From positions 412,288-476,287 of the forward strand of contig KQ965737.1 of assembly GCA_001574975.1 (NCBI GenBank): a stretch of 64,000 bases of DNA. Reading direction: 5' to 3'. Of the stretch, positions 25,059 through 36,065 are shown piece by piece. The position numbers and the translations under genes are program-made. A model generated the notes under the pieces. It had not been told where the DNA came from. It worked only from the letters and a program-made list of their open reading frames with translations, and ran no database searches. This DNA comes from Gonapodya prolifera JEL478 (Eukaryota > Monoblepharomycota > Monoblepharidomycetes > Monoblepharidales > Gonapodyaceae). The stretch's first letter is position 1. Each line of letters opens with the position of its first letter.

Positions 25059-27049
25059 ATGCCACGGGCAATGAAAGGGAAGGCACAAACACTGAAACTT
25101 CCAACGTGGGCTGTCAAGGAAGCCGGCCGAGTCACATGTGGCCTTTGCCAAACACGACCATTGAAGTCCACGGCTCCAGCACATCTAAAGCACCACCAAA
25201 ACTCCGAGAAGCACCAAAAAGCTCTCGGTAGGATTTTGGACTGCGGGGATGGTGGCTCCTTCATCGAGGATTCGCCACCGGGCAAGTTCCTTTTCACCAT
25301 TGCGCAGCCATCATCTCGAAATCGGAGACCTGGACTTGCCTGAGGATAGTGATGACAATGATATGGTAAGCTTTGAGTGTGTTTTCTGGCATGTTCTCTT
25401 GTCAAGTCATCTGAAAATGTTGAAGTTCGAAGGGAGCCCCGACAGTGAAGATGGTTGGGCGGACGCCGAAGAAGAACTAATAGACGTCGACAATGTACGT
25501 ACAACAATATGCGTTTTCTCGGGGCTATTCTCGGATTGATTCGTTCGTTCTGTGTTGTCGGATGGGTCAAAGCATCCGACCGATCGACTGTTCAAGATGT
25601 CAGGAACAACGCAGCCTACAGGACTCAATTTGGAGGATCATCGGACGCAAATGACGTCTTTAGCAGTCCGCAAGCATTATTTGGACTTTGGACGAACGAT
25701 CAAGTAAGTTTTTCGGCAGCTGACGTCATTCTACTTCTTCACTCACAAAGTTTCAGATCATACAAGCGCTTCCTGGCTTCATTCTTGAAACACGACAATT
25801 TCAGATGGAAATGCGGAGCAGAATGCCTGCAATAGAGGCCCGTCTTAGAGATCAACCGCAGACCGATTTCGCTGTCACTCCTCCCAGCACGTCAAGCATG
25901 GCTCCCAAAGGAAGTGAAGCTCCTTCAAATTTGCTCACAGATTCTCTTAAGGTTGTATTTTGGATTAAAGCATCATGTCATCGTTTTCACTCATTCTGTG
26001 GCCCGTTTTGTTTTCACTTCAGAGCGCTGTCACGAGGGAAATACAATCTCGTCTACTTGATATTAAAGCTCCAGTTATGATTACAAGTCCCGCTGTTCAC
26101 GAAATTAAGGTTTGATGTTCTATGTGTCTCTCGTCATCTGTCAGAGAGCCGAGAGGTTAATCACGATTTGCAGGACGCGCTCATAACGCACAAAACCCTC
26201 TCGCGACGCGAATACACTGAAGCAGCGGACATTTTCGACTCTCATATAAGTACCCGCGTGAACACATCGAGGTCAGAATTTAAGCAACGAGTAAGTTTTC
26301 TTGTTCATCGCTACAAGACACAAGGATAAAACATCTGGAGCAAATTCATTGTGATTTCAGATACTTGGAGTGGGCAAAGGCGCTGACGGTATCGCAAATG
26401 TCAATCTTGATTCGTACACTGAGCATGTCCTCCGACCAAGCCTGTTTTCATCTCCGATAACTGAGAGCCACAGTATTCGTGCAGCTTTGCTGGTGAGATG
26501 CTTCCGTTATTGCTTTACCCTNTGATTATTGTCATCATTTTTACCCCAGCGGTATGCTTCAAAGGTCGTGGAAAGCACTGATACTGATTGGTGGAAGCGC
26601 ATGGCATCTGAGGTTGCAAAGTTTGAGTGAGTCATTATTGATCCTTTTGTACAGCTGGCTTCATTTACAGTGTTATGCCAAGCTTGAACTCTGACGACGA
26701 CGCGGATTCTCAAACAGCTGCCGACGATCATGCCAATATTAACAAAATCTTGGAACAAAACCGAGCCTTATATATCGGAGAGATTCAAGCAAAAGGGATG
26801 AAGCGAAAGCGGATAATCAAGGAGGTTAATGAAACGGGTGATGATGCGGGCGGCGACGGAGAAGTGGAGCCAGAGGGAGAGATGGAGACGGATGAACTCG
26901 CTGCGGGTGCTTCGACACGTGCACGTGGGCCGGGTCTGCTAAGGCGAGGAAGGGGTCGCGGGAGGGGTGGTACGAGGGTGCTGAGGGGCGGGGGCGGTCC
27001 GGGCCGAGCTGGAAGTGTCACTGGGAACAGTCCCACGCACGATGTGTGA
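25059..27049 (+). CDS. Unknown zinc-finger protein with RG-rich tail
   Basis: Ten exons, 465 aa: 25059-25227, 25328-25365, 25426-25498, 25573-25703, 25757-25951, 26023-26109, 26174-26290, 26361-26492, 26550-26626, 26671-27049. Near the N-terminus is one Cys-x2-Cys ... His-x4/5-His finger (TCGLC ... HLKHH ... SEKH), reminiscent of U1-type or BED-type C2H2 fingers. An acidic linker follows, then a helical middle with no family I recognise, a KRKR nuclear-localisation-like patch (about residue 390) and a C-terminal glycine/arginine-rich tail. A nuclear nucleic-acid-binding role is likely from composition alone. The donor of exon 3 (gtacaa) is weak and that junction is uncertain. An ambiguous base (n) sits in the intron at position 26522. 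CTAG-rich clusters lie on both sides of the gene. Confidence 0.7.
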
Positions 27050-27633
27050 GGTCGAAACAGTGGTGCTTAGTCTCAATATCTTACATGCATGTAATAGGCA
27101 AATCATACAAGCATCTGAAAAGAACTGACAAGCACGAGGATGGGAAAATAAGGTGGCGAACCTAGCGCAACCAATTGTGTCATAGGGTATCCTAGAGAAT
27201 CCGAGGTACATCCTCTTAATTTCTAGACTAGGATGCACTAGGTTCTCCTAGAGATTCCTATTATTGGATTTGCTAGGTTGAGCTAGGAAATTCCTGGGCG
27301 TGATATGGAACCAATTCTTCTCAAAAATATGAAACGCGTCTGTAACACCATATCTAGCTGTTCGTGTGATTTCATCAAAATCGCAATCAAAGATTTTGAG
27401 AAATGCATTGCTGCGTTTGCGCAGAAGTTTCACATTCCCAATCCTCACAAACCCAACGAAATCACGATATAACCATGTAATCTAAGGCTTCCATATAACG
27501 AATTCTAAGTGTAGATCTAAGTCACTAAGACTTGTATAACAACTTCTACGGGTCTAAACACAATACCACCGTGGAAAGTCAGTAGTCACACCATGCATAA
27601 TCAACTCACAGGTCCGCCCACCCCCACCCCGCC
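27050..27633. repeat. Intergenic region with CTAG-rich cluster (27185-27290)
   Basis: No gene. Seven CTAG tetranucleotides fall between 27191 and 27290, and a further run of taag/ctaag words lies at 27480-27540. The 11-mer gtatcctagag is shared with the cluster left of the neighbouring gene. Confidence 0.5.
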
Positions 27634-29311
27634 TCAGCACACTCGCCCACCAGCACCCTGACCGCGCACAAACACCGTATACGAGAACTTCTGCACACGT
27701 ACATCCTCCCCGTCCTCCCCCTCCTCCCAATTCTCCCAATCCTCCTCATCCACCGCATCCACCTCATGCCTTCCCACCTCCTCATCCCACGCTCCCACCA
27801 CACCACCACCACCACATCCATACCTCCCCTTCTCCACCAGCCCCCCCACACCAACGCCACACGCCCTCCCATCCTCCCCCACGACCTCATCCCACACGAC
27901 CCCAAACCCCCTACGCGCCATCTCTTTCCTGAACAGCACCTCCTCGCCCTCGTACCGAATCCTGTGCGGGGTCATCACGTGGACCTCGCAGCCGGGCGAG
28001 AGGTGGAGGAGGCGGTCGGCGGCGCGCGAGACGAGGTAGGGGTGGTGTGGGTGGAAGAGCACGTCGAGGGCGAGGACGAGGGGGGCGGTGCGGGGGGGGA
28101 CGGGGTCGGCGGGGCATTGGCGCTGGAGATGGAGATGGCGATGGGGTGGGGTGGTGGGGGCCGCGCCTGAGGAGGTAGTGATGGTTTCGACCTCGCAACT
28201 CTCCTCCGCCACACCCCGTGCTTCGTCCCACTCTGGCATCTCCTCCCAATCCGCCTTCACGACCACCACACCCGCTTCACCCGCTTCCCCCTCTGCCCCA
28301 TCCACTTCCCCCGCGCCGGTCCCGCTCTCATTCAGGGCCACATTCTCCCTGGCCACCTCGACGACCGTCGGGTGGTAATCCGACATGACCAGCCTCGGCA
28401 ACCCGGCGATGAGGTGCAGGGATATCCCGCCCAGACCTGTTCCGGAGCCGAGCTCGACGGGTGGGGTCGAGGAGAGGTGTGTGAGGGACAGGAGGTGGGC
28501 GCGCAAGGGGGGGCGGGCGTCGAGGATACTAAGGGGGGGGATGGTGAGCCAACGGACTGACTTTCCATCGCAGTACTATCCATCAATTGATCCACTGCTT
28601 CATATGCCAGCACTTGGCCCCACTGTTCCATCTGTGGGCTACCCCATCTCGCTACCATGCCATTCCCCGTCCCAATGAAATCAAATCCGCAAGAGAGGAC
28701 CACATACATACTTTGCAAACGCGACAGACGCACCCCACGTCAATGACCCGATATCGCCCGCGCACCAGCTCGGCTCGTCGAGCAAGATTGTGGCGCGGGA
28801 GTGAGGGAAGTAGAATCTGCGGCGGAGTGGACCCGACGCTGAGGTTCGTGGAGGGGCACGTTGACATGAGAGGACCGTTGACACCACGGCCACACGACAC
28901 GACACGACAGGACTCACATCCTTTGCCACTCAGATTCGCAATCAAGACCGAGATCCTGTCCGTGATGTCCTCACCATCGCCACCGCGGCAGTCTGCGTCC
29001 GAGTCGGTATCGTCGGTGGCGTACCCGTCGTCGACCCCATCATCGCCCAGCCGCGCAACCAGCCACGCGACCGTCCTCTGCCTGACACGTGCAAGGATCC
29101 TGTCCGCGCGGGCTCTCTCGACGGGCGAAGCCGCGTTGATGGAGTGGACGTGCGTGTCGAGAAAGGCGGCGAGGAATGCGAGGATGTCGCGCGTGGCGTG
29201 GGCGTGTGCTGTGCTGCGTGGGTGCAGGAGTGCGGACAGCAGCAGGTCTGCGTCTGCGAGAGGGTCAGCAGACACCCGCAGCTGCGTGCGCACTCGCGGA
29301 CACTCGCGCAT
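27634..29311 (-). CDS. Class I SAM-dependent protein methyltransferase, EFM2/METTL21-like
   Basis: Three exons, 471 aa: 28918-29311, 28712-28838, 27634-28528. The C-terminal half is a seven-beta-strand methyltransferase of the family-16 lysine methyltransferases. The strand TILLDEP followed by SLTWGASVAFA is the typical pre-motif I region. VELGSGTGLGGISL is the AdoMet-binding glycine motif, MSDYH is the acidic end of strand 2, and LALDVLFHPHHP is the post-motif that replaces the D/NPPY box. Yeast Efm2 and animal METTL21 proteins methylate translation factors and chaperones; the substrate here cannot be read. The N-terminal helical region (about 140 aa) matches the extended layout of Efm2. An upstream in-frame Met would lengthen it; the start chosen leaves 295 bp to the divergent cofilin gene. 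The C-terminal part is acidic and glycine-rich, partly low-complexity. Confidence 0.75.
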
Positions 29312-29606
29312 GGGAAGGAGAAGGCTGCGGTCGGGGGGGGGGCACGGCGGCCGCAGCAACCTGCTCTGGCCCGCTTCACAATCCCCGCACCGCGCGGGCG
29401 CGCTCTGCTCGTGGCGACCATTGCAGCACGCCCAGGCAGCGCTGGAATCGGACCGCGCATCGGAGGATGACGCGGCAGCAATGGGCCGATAGCACAGGGA
29501 CCGCACCCCAACCAATCCACACAATCCCGACCAATCCAGGTCGCCATATAAACACCCGGTGGCAACCTGCTCACCACAACCCCCAATCCCGAAAAGCAAC
29601 TCTCTC

Positions 29607-30493
29607 ATGGCTGTCAAACGCGCGTACGTGGCCACTATCCCTCTCGCGACGTCGCTTCGATCTCACAACCAAAGTTCATTTCCCCGGCCTGACGTTTGCA
29701 AAAGTCCCATCATCGTGATTCCTGACCTCGACGCCAACTGTGCTGCAGACTACAAGGCGCTCGCGAATGGCGTCAGGCCGGCCCATTTTATGCTCGTTTA
29801 TAAACTGTCGGATGATGAAAAGGTGAGGGACTGATGACTGACCCTCCAATGCTACAACCATGCACTAACCCTCGAATTCCTACAACGACACACAGTCCAT
29901 GATCCTCGAACACAAAATACCGTACAGGGGCTCAAGTCGCATACCCTGGAGCTCGCTCGAGGACCTTCTTCCTGATCAAAATGTAGGCAAACCAACCCGC
30001 CCACGCCCGCTGTTTGGGCCGTTTCGGTGGTAACCTTTGCTTCACTCACCCCTCTCCACTCTCCAGCCCCGATGGATCTTTGCCAACGTCGAGTACGTCA
30101 TGGCCGGCGGAGACATGCGACGAAACAAGGTCCTCTATGTGGCCTGGAGCCCGGACACCATCACGCGTCCGACCATGCGGGAGTCTGCACGGGTCAAGTC
30201 GTTGTCGGTGTTGCTCGAGCAGGTGTTTCTGCCAGGTGTGTGATGCGCTTTGTGGCACAGCGAACGAGCTTTTTGAACCTCACCGCTCCGGGTCCGCCAT
30301 CATTCCCGTTTGCGTTCGCCCCCTTGAAGCCGTCGGCGCCCAAAACCCCGACGTGAAGATGCAAGCCAACTGCAAAGAAGACCTGGACGTGGTCGAGGTG
30401 CTGAAACGGGTGTCGCGGTTCGAACGAGGTGGAGAAGTCAACATGGATATGAGCGCGTTCGCGCTCGAGCATCCGCAGGAGAAGTTTGTGTGA
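29607..30493 (+). CDS. COF1: ADF/cofilin actin-depolymerising factor
   Basis: Five exons, 184 aa: 29607-29623, 29705-29822, 29896-29982, 30067-30235, 30330-30493. One ADF-homology domain fills the protein. Matching segments are MLVYKLSDDEK (beta strands 2-3), SSLEDLLP, the EYVMAGGDMRRNKVLYVAWSPDT stretch described by its ends EYVMAGG and AWSPDT (F-actin and central helix entry), and EVLKRVSRFERGG at the C-terminus. Cofilins sever and depolymerise actin filaments. The tiny first exon, with an intron soon after the start codon, is a common layout in fungal cofilins. It is longer than the usual 140-150 aa because of an N-terminal strand extension and an insertion near 29930. Divergent from the methyltransferase gene with 295 bp between starts. 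Confidence 0.87.
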
Positions 30494-30836
30494 TTTTACC
30501 CACTACTTATTTTATTGTTGTGTTTTGTTTTGCAAATTGGAATTTCGTCTGAAGCCGCAATTATCTCGGATGACGCAAGGACCGTCCTCGTCAAACGGCG
30601 TCTGCACATTGCTTATCTTGCATGCCACACGCACGCAGTCGCCCCCCTCACGAGTCATGTACGAGCTTGTACTATTCTGTACTAGTCTGTACCTGCCCGT
30701 TGTTACACGTGAAAAATACAGGGGAGATGATTTGTCCTGACTGCCGAGAGCCGCCGTCAGTTTGAGATCATCAGGGACAACTTAGTGACAGGCCCCCACA
30801 GCCCAGGGGCCCTCCCAACACTCCGCACGCACAATA
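30494..30836. other. Intergenic, nothing recognised
   Basis: About 340 bp between the cofilin stop and the ABC ATPase start. No open frame of interest. It should carry the cofilin terminator and the promoter of the next gene. Confidence 0.4.
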
Positions 30837-32288
30837 ATGCCCGTCTTCCAAGTCTCAGACCTCACCCACTACGCGCCCTCCTCCTCCCCCACCGATGCCC
30901 CCTCCTACCCGCCGAGCCCCCTCTTCCGCGCCCTCTCCTTCTCAGTCTCCTCCCGCACCTCGGACCGACCCGTCGTCGTGGCCGTAAAAGGACCCTCGGG
31001 CGCGGGCAAGACCACGATGCTGAAGTTGCTGGCGGAGCTGGTCGTGTGTGATGGGAAGGGGAGGGCGATGTTGGATGGGAAGTGAGTTGGGAGGGGGGTG
31101 GGGGGAGGGTGAGGACGAAGAGGAGGAGGAGGAGGAGGAGGAGGAGGAGGAGGGGAAGGGGGGACCATATGGCCCCGATGGCTTGCTTGGGCAGATTGAC
31201 GCTGTTGCGGGAGACGATTGCGTGGTATCAAAGATGGGAGACTGGACGAAAGGGGGATGGCCACATGCCACCATCATCAACGGCCGAATCGCCCACGACG
31301 ACAGCCGAGAACATTGCCAACAGAAGAGTCATCAGCCGCAGCGACGAAGAGCGTCCACACGTCCCACTTCACGCGTTCCACCTCCACCCTTACCATTTCC
31401 CATCTCATCTCCGACTTCCCCCCTCCCCACCTCCTACAGGACGTCCGCCTCCCTCGGCGTTCCCACATGGCGCTCGCGCGTCATGTACGTTCCCCAACGA
31501 CCGCCCGTAATCCCCGGCACGCCCATCGACTTCTACACGGACGTTGTGGCAAAATTCGGGACGCAGAAGGAGGGGGCATCGGAGGCAGGAGGCCTGCGGA
31601 AGCGCACGTTTCAAGATCCTGTCGAGATTGGCAAATTGTGAGTCGCCTGGTGGTGCCGGCGTCGTGGTTGTACATTAGGACCACCTAACACACGCTCCTC
31701 ACCTCCCTCCCCGCCAAACTCAAGATGGACCCTCACACCGGACCTGTGGCAAAAAGAATGGTCCGCCCTCTCCGGCGGCGAAAATCAGCGCGTGGCCTTG
31801 GCGATGGCGCTGGCACGGGATCCAGACGTGTTGTTGCTTGACGGTGAGTCATGTATGGCACCTTGCCCGGTTTTGAAGCGGGACTGCAGGTGACTGATAT
31901 GCACGTGGTGCCTTTGCACATCATAGAACCCACGTCGGCACTCGATCCCGCGTCCACGCTCCTTGTGGAGGACACGCTTCTTGGTAAACATCATGCTTCG
32001 TCCTCATCCTCCCCAAACGGCAGCAGCCCCAGTACCCCGACCTCCCCAACTAATGCCACCCCTCAACCACCCTCATCCCGCATCATCATCTGGGTAACCC
32101 ACAACGAAAACCAACTGGCCCGCGTTGCTGACTACGTGCTCGAATTGCGCGGCGTCAATGCGGGGGGCGAGTGGTCGTTCGTGGAGGCCGGTGCGGCAGA
32201 CCCTGAGGCGGAAAAAGCAGGAGAAGGAGCGGGTGCGAACAAGGCCGGAAGTGCAGCGGGCGATGTGCTTGTAAATGTGGGGGAATAG
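30837..32288 (+). CDS. STAR1/FetA-like ABC transporter ATP-binding subunit
   Basis: Four exons, 307 aa: 30837-31081, 31440-31637, 31725-31843, 31927-32288. A single nucleotide-binding domain with no membrane segments. Walker A is GPSGAGKTT, the Q-loop lies in MYVPQRP, the signature is LSGGENQR, Walker B plus D-loop is VLLLDEPTSALD, and the switch His is in IIIWVTH. The VPTWRSRVMYVPQRPPVIPGT block is typical of the FetA/YbbL/STAR1 group, whose members pair with a separate permease (FetB/STAR2). In plants STAR1/STAR2 confers aluminium tolerance and in bacteria FetAB exports iron. No permease gene is seen in the window. The first intron (358 bp) contains a GGA/GAG microsatellite near 31103-31155. 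The C-terminal 40 aa are Ala/Gly/Glu-rich low complexity. Confidence 0.82.
31103..31158. repeat. GGA-type microsatellite inside ABC gene intron 1
   Basis: An almost pure run of gag/gga triplets lies within the 358-bp first intron of the ABC ATPase gene. A simple sequence repeat; likely length-polymorphic. Confidence 0.8.
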
Positions 32289-32515
32289 AATGGCGGCCTG
32301 GTGGGATATTATTCACTGTACATTTGTTACATACTTATCGTCGGCACGAAATCGCTCGCGCTGTTTGTCCCCCCAGCACGTGTGGAGCAAACATCTTGTC
32401 GAAGCCACGTGCCCCACCAACTCAGCCCAAACCAACTCCCCTTCCACCATCCTCGATTACTCAGCCACGATTACGTCAAGCGCTTGGAGATGTGACTATT
32501 TGCGACGTCCTCCCT

Positions 32516-35500
32516 TCAGACCCACCCACCCTCGATCGCCTCCACCAGACTCTCGTACACGTACACAAACTGCTCCAGTGTCTGCACGACATACATTCTC
32601 TGCCCACGCAGCACGCGCAGGATGTTCACAACGGGGTCGTCCCCTGGAGGGTCGGCTGCCAAATCAAGCACCGCGAGGGATGCAGGGACATGCGAAAGCT
32701 CCTCTGCAAGCGAGGCCGCCGTGAGAGAGTCTTCAGCTGCCGAGGCAACGTCCAGGACGCGCCCGTTTTGTGCGCTCGGCGCCCCAGTGACAGGGTCGGC
32801 GGGCGACGACTGAGACAAAGGCCCATGCCACGTGAGGTCCACCGAAACGCCACACCGAGCGCGCCACTCCTTGGCGATTTTGATCATGGTGTCGACGACA
32901 GCGAACGTCCCTGTGCGTCCCACCCCTGCGGAGCAGTGAACGATCATGGGGCCCACGGACCGCAACGAGGTTTGGAAGTGGTTCGCGAGCTGGATGATTC
33001 GTAGCAGTGGGCCAGGTTTCTCTGGAGAAGCCGCGTGAGAGGTTGTTTGAGTGGTGCGTGGAGTTTTCAAAATGGATTTCCTAAAGAGATGAGACATACC
33101 TGGCACACCATGGTCGGGCCAGCCGACTAGCTGAATCTGCACCACATCCATACCCTCCACAGGCCCTTGGGCCCTCTGCCCCTCGCCTGCGGCCGCATGC
33201 ATGGTGAGCCGCCGGACGATGATGTCATCCCCGTATCGCTCCTCGCTCGTCAGGGTGATCCAAAGGGTATACTGCGAGAGGTTCAAGTTGGGGGACGTCG
33301 TGCCTGAGGGCGACGAGGCAGACGGTACGGTCACCGTGTATCGGCTTGTGTGGCCGGGCTTGGTGGGCCAGTATGTATGGCATTTGATGCGGCCTCGTTC
33401 CTCGAGCTATTCAAGGGGTAGGAATCAGAATGGTAGAAAATTAGGATGAACATACACTCACGTTGGTCAGCATCACGACAACTCTGCTTCCGTGTTCCCA
33501 GACCATCTGCCAAAAGTCACCCACGGTAGCCGGTGTGGGTCCCTGAGTGAATATATACGTCGTCGACGGGGGCATTCCTCGCAATGCTGGGTGAGCGAGT
33601 GTTGGAAACGAGCTGCTCATCTGTGGCGGGGGAATGTAGTATGGATAGCTCGTAAGGTAGCTTGTTACGGGTTTGCGCAACAGGACGATCAGCAAATACA
33701 AGTCCAACCCAATTTTGAAATTCAGCGCCCCACCTCGCGTTAATGTAATCACTCCACCCGCTTTGCCCACCGCTTTTGGTGTTTGTGACAATGAGGCCAA
33801 GTGGACCCGACACAGTGCCGAATTTCGTCGAAGCGCTGGAATCTTCTTTCCCACTTGGCATACGCTTGCGCCCTGCGTCGTTGGACTGCGCTTCCGGTCT
33901 GCCTCGTTCGCCATTCTTCCCAGCGTCTCCGTTAAACCAAGAAAGTGGCCGACTTGGCCTCCTCTTGCGCGCCGCCTCACTCCCTGGAAGAATGTACTCG
34001 GGTGCACTCCCAGGTGGCCAACCTCGGCCTGGTGCGCGACCAGTGCCCAACCTTACTCGCGCACACTCATATGGCGTCACATCAGGATATCGGTTTCGAA
34101 CACGATTCCGTGGCTCCGTGCCTGTCGCAGTCGACTGGGCATGGGTAGGGTCGCCAGCACGATCCTCGAATCGAGCTTCGGACTCGTGGTCTACGAACGC
34201 ATACGAGTAGCCCAAGTAGGCAGCGAGCGTTGCCGGAGAAGACGTGGATGGGGACATGGCATTGGCGGAGAGCGGAGAGTTAGGGGGCGGTGAGGTGCGT
34301 GGAATAAATGCCATGATGGGAGAAGACCGCGGGATTGCCAACATAGCCGAGAGAAAGGGGGGGAAGAATCGTGGTTGAAACCTTGCTGGGGACGTAGAAG
34401 AAGATCCCAGCGCGAAGATCGACGGGGAATCAGTGACAGCGCGCGCTGGAGTCGGACGAGGTGTGCTAGATGCAGATCCAGATGCCGAGCTTGATGGCGA
34501 AGGGATGGTTGAAGACAGAACAATTGTATCTGACTTGGTGCGCCCAAGGCCGGAGAGAAAATTGAAAATACGGCGTTGGGGAGTAACACGTGGAAGTGGT
34601 TGTGAGGAGCCAGGGGTACTGTGAGAAGCACTCGCAGGTTCCAAGTGGGCGGATTGCGAAAACACAGACGGCGACGAAGCGGTCGCCACGGCTATAGCGC
34701 TGGGTAAAATAGAAGGCGAGCTGCTCGCTACTACTTGTGTGCCAACGTCTGTACTTCGAGAGGCACTGTAGTCCACCGCTTGTGATATCCCTTTTCCACT
34801 TCGATCCAGATCCTGGAAGTCCGAGATTGATGGGTTCTGCTGTCCCAGAGAGTACATTGCTTCTCCCGGACCGTTGAACGAAGAAGCCGATTGTGCTGCC
34901 TGAGTCGGTAGAGGGACCCTGGGAGGTAATATTCGTGTGGAGCCTGGACTTGGCAGAGACCACGGGGCTGACGATGGTCCCGACCCTGATGGCTCTCTGG
35001 CTCTTCTCACTCGTAACTCTCCAGCTTTGCGCGACCAAGAAGATGAAAAAAGTGGGGACCGCGATGGAGACGGTGTCGCAGAGCCATTGGAGGCGTTGAG
35101 CGAAGTAGTGGAGCTCGTCGATGAGGCGAGGGTCGGGATCGGTAAATTAAGGGGCCCAGCAGCAGAGAGAACAATGTATTTAGCTCGAGCTTCCGCGTTG
35201 GAGCGCTTGGCCTGAGGATGCAATAATTGAGACATGTTACAAACGGGACATGTCGGAACTCCAGACCCTTCTGTCAAGGAATCCGATGCCGCAACCACAC
35301 ATGAAAATATTCCAGTCTCAGTTCCGAGAAGACTTCTTCGGGTGAGCAGATTCTTGATTGTGACTCACCAGGTGTGCAGCTGCACGGAAGGAGGTTCTGG
35401 CAGCCTTTTGAGATGCAGGCGAGAAAACTGGGGGGTAAAGCGCAGAATCTGGAAATCCCCAAGAGTGCGTGGACTTTGGCGCAGGTGAAGGGCCGGAGGA

Positions 35501-35959
35501 AGGTGGTTCCTCTTGACGTTCCTGCTCGCCACCACCCCACGTTCTCGACTTCAAGTGACTGGAGTGGCGTTCAGCGCCACCGTCGTCTGTCCTTTCACCT
35601 CCTTCCGCTAGATCGTCATCAGTTTCAGTTTCAGTTTCGTTTTCGCCAGCTATGTCTGCACCAGTGTCGTTTGGAGAGTTTGGATGTGAACTGGAATTCA
35701 GCCTGGGAAGCCTGGGAATTTCCAGAGTCGTAACAACTGGATTTAGTCCACGTGCAAAAATGTGAGCGGGCAGCGAGAGCGGCCGTTCCCCTGCCTTCCG
35801 CCTTCGGAGGATCGGCGAATCTGCCAAGCGAGCGTTCGACGCTCCTGCACTGTGAGGCTCTTGCTTTGTGGATGAAATGGGCGCGACATTCAAACTTCCG
35901 TCGCTGCTGCTTGTAATATGGAGCGTCCCGTTCGATTTACGGTCGCGCGCTGCGCTCAT
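32516..35959 (-). CDS. Protein tyrosine phosphatase, large, with Ser-rich N-terminal region
   Basis: Five exons, 1040 aa: 35386-35959, 33734-35270, 33462-33660, 33100-33406, 32516-33021; all phases agree. The first 600 or so residues are Ser/Pro/Thr-rich and likely disordered, with one CPVC motif near residue 195. The classical PTP domain is C-terminal: [10 protein letters not shown] (substrate-recognition loop), [24 protein letters not shown], the WPDHGVP acid loop, the P-loop [11 protein letters not shown] with catalytic Cys and Arg, and the Q-loop QTLEQF. It should therefore be active. About 90 residues are inserted between the P-loop and Q-loop helices, which is unusual. By analogy with fungal Pyp/Ptp enzymes it may dephosphorylate MAP kinases; this is inference. 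A start 60 bp upstream (36019) is possible. The junction of exons 1 and 2 was picked from phase. Confidence 0.85.
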
Positions 35960-36065
35960 GGTGGCATGCTCAATCGGGGAACACGGAAAAGGTTCACCCG
36001 CGGGCACGGCACACATCATCATGTACAAACGGCAATTGTTTTTCTTACTCATTCAGGAAGCAGCG

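Noticed and set aside
28652-29635. Long minus-strand open frame reaching past 29311
   Set aside because: The part upstream of 29311 overlaps the 5' end of the divergent cofilin gene and has no methyltransferase-family similarity; I kept the later start.
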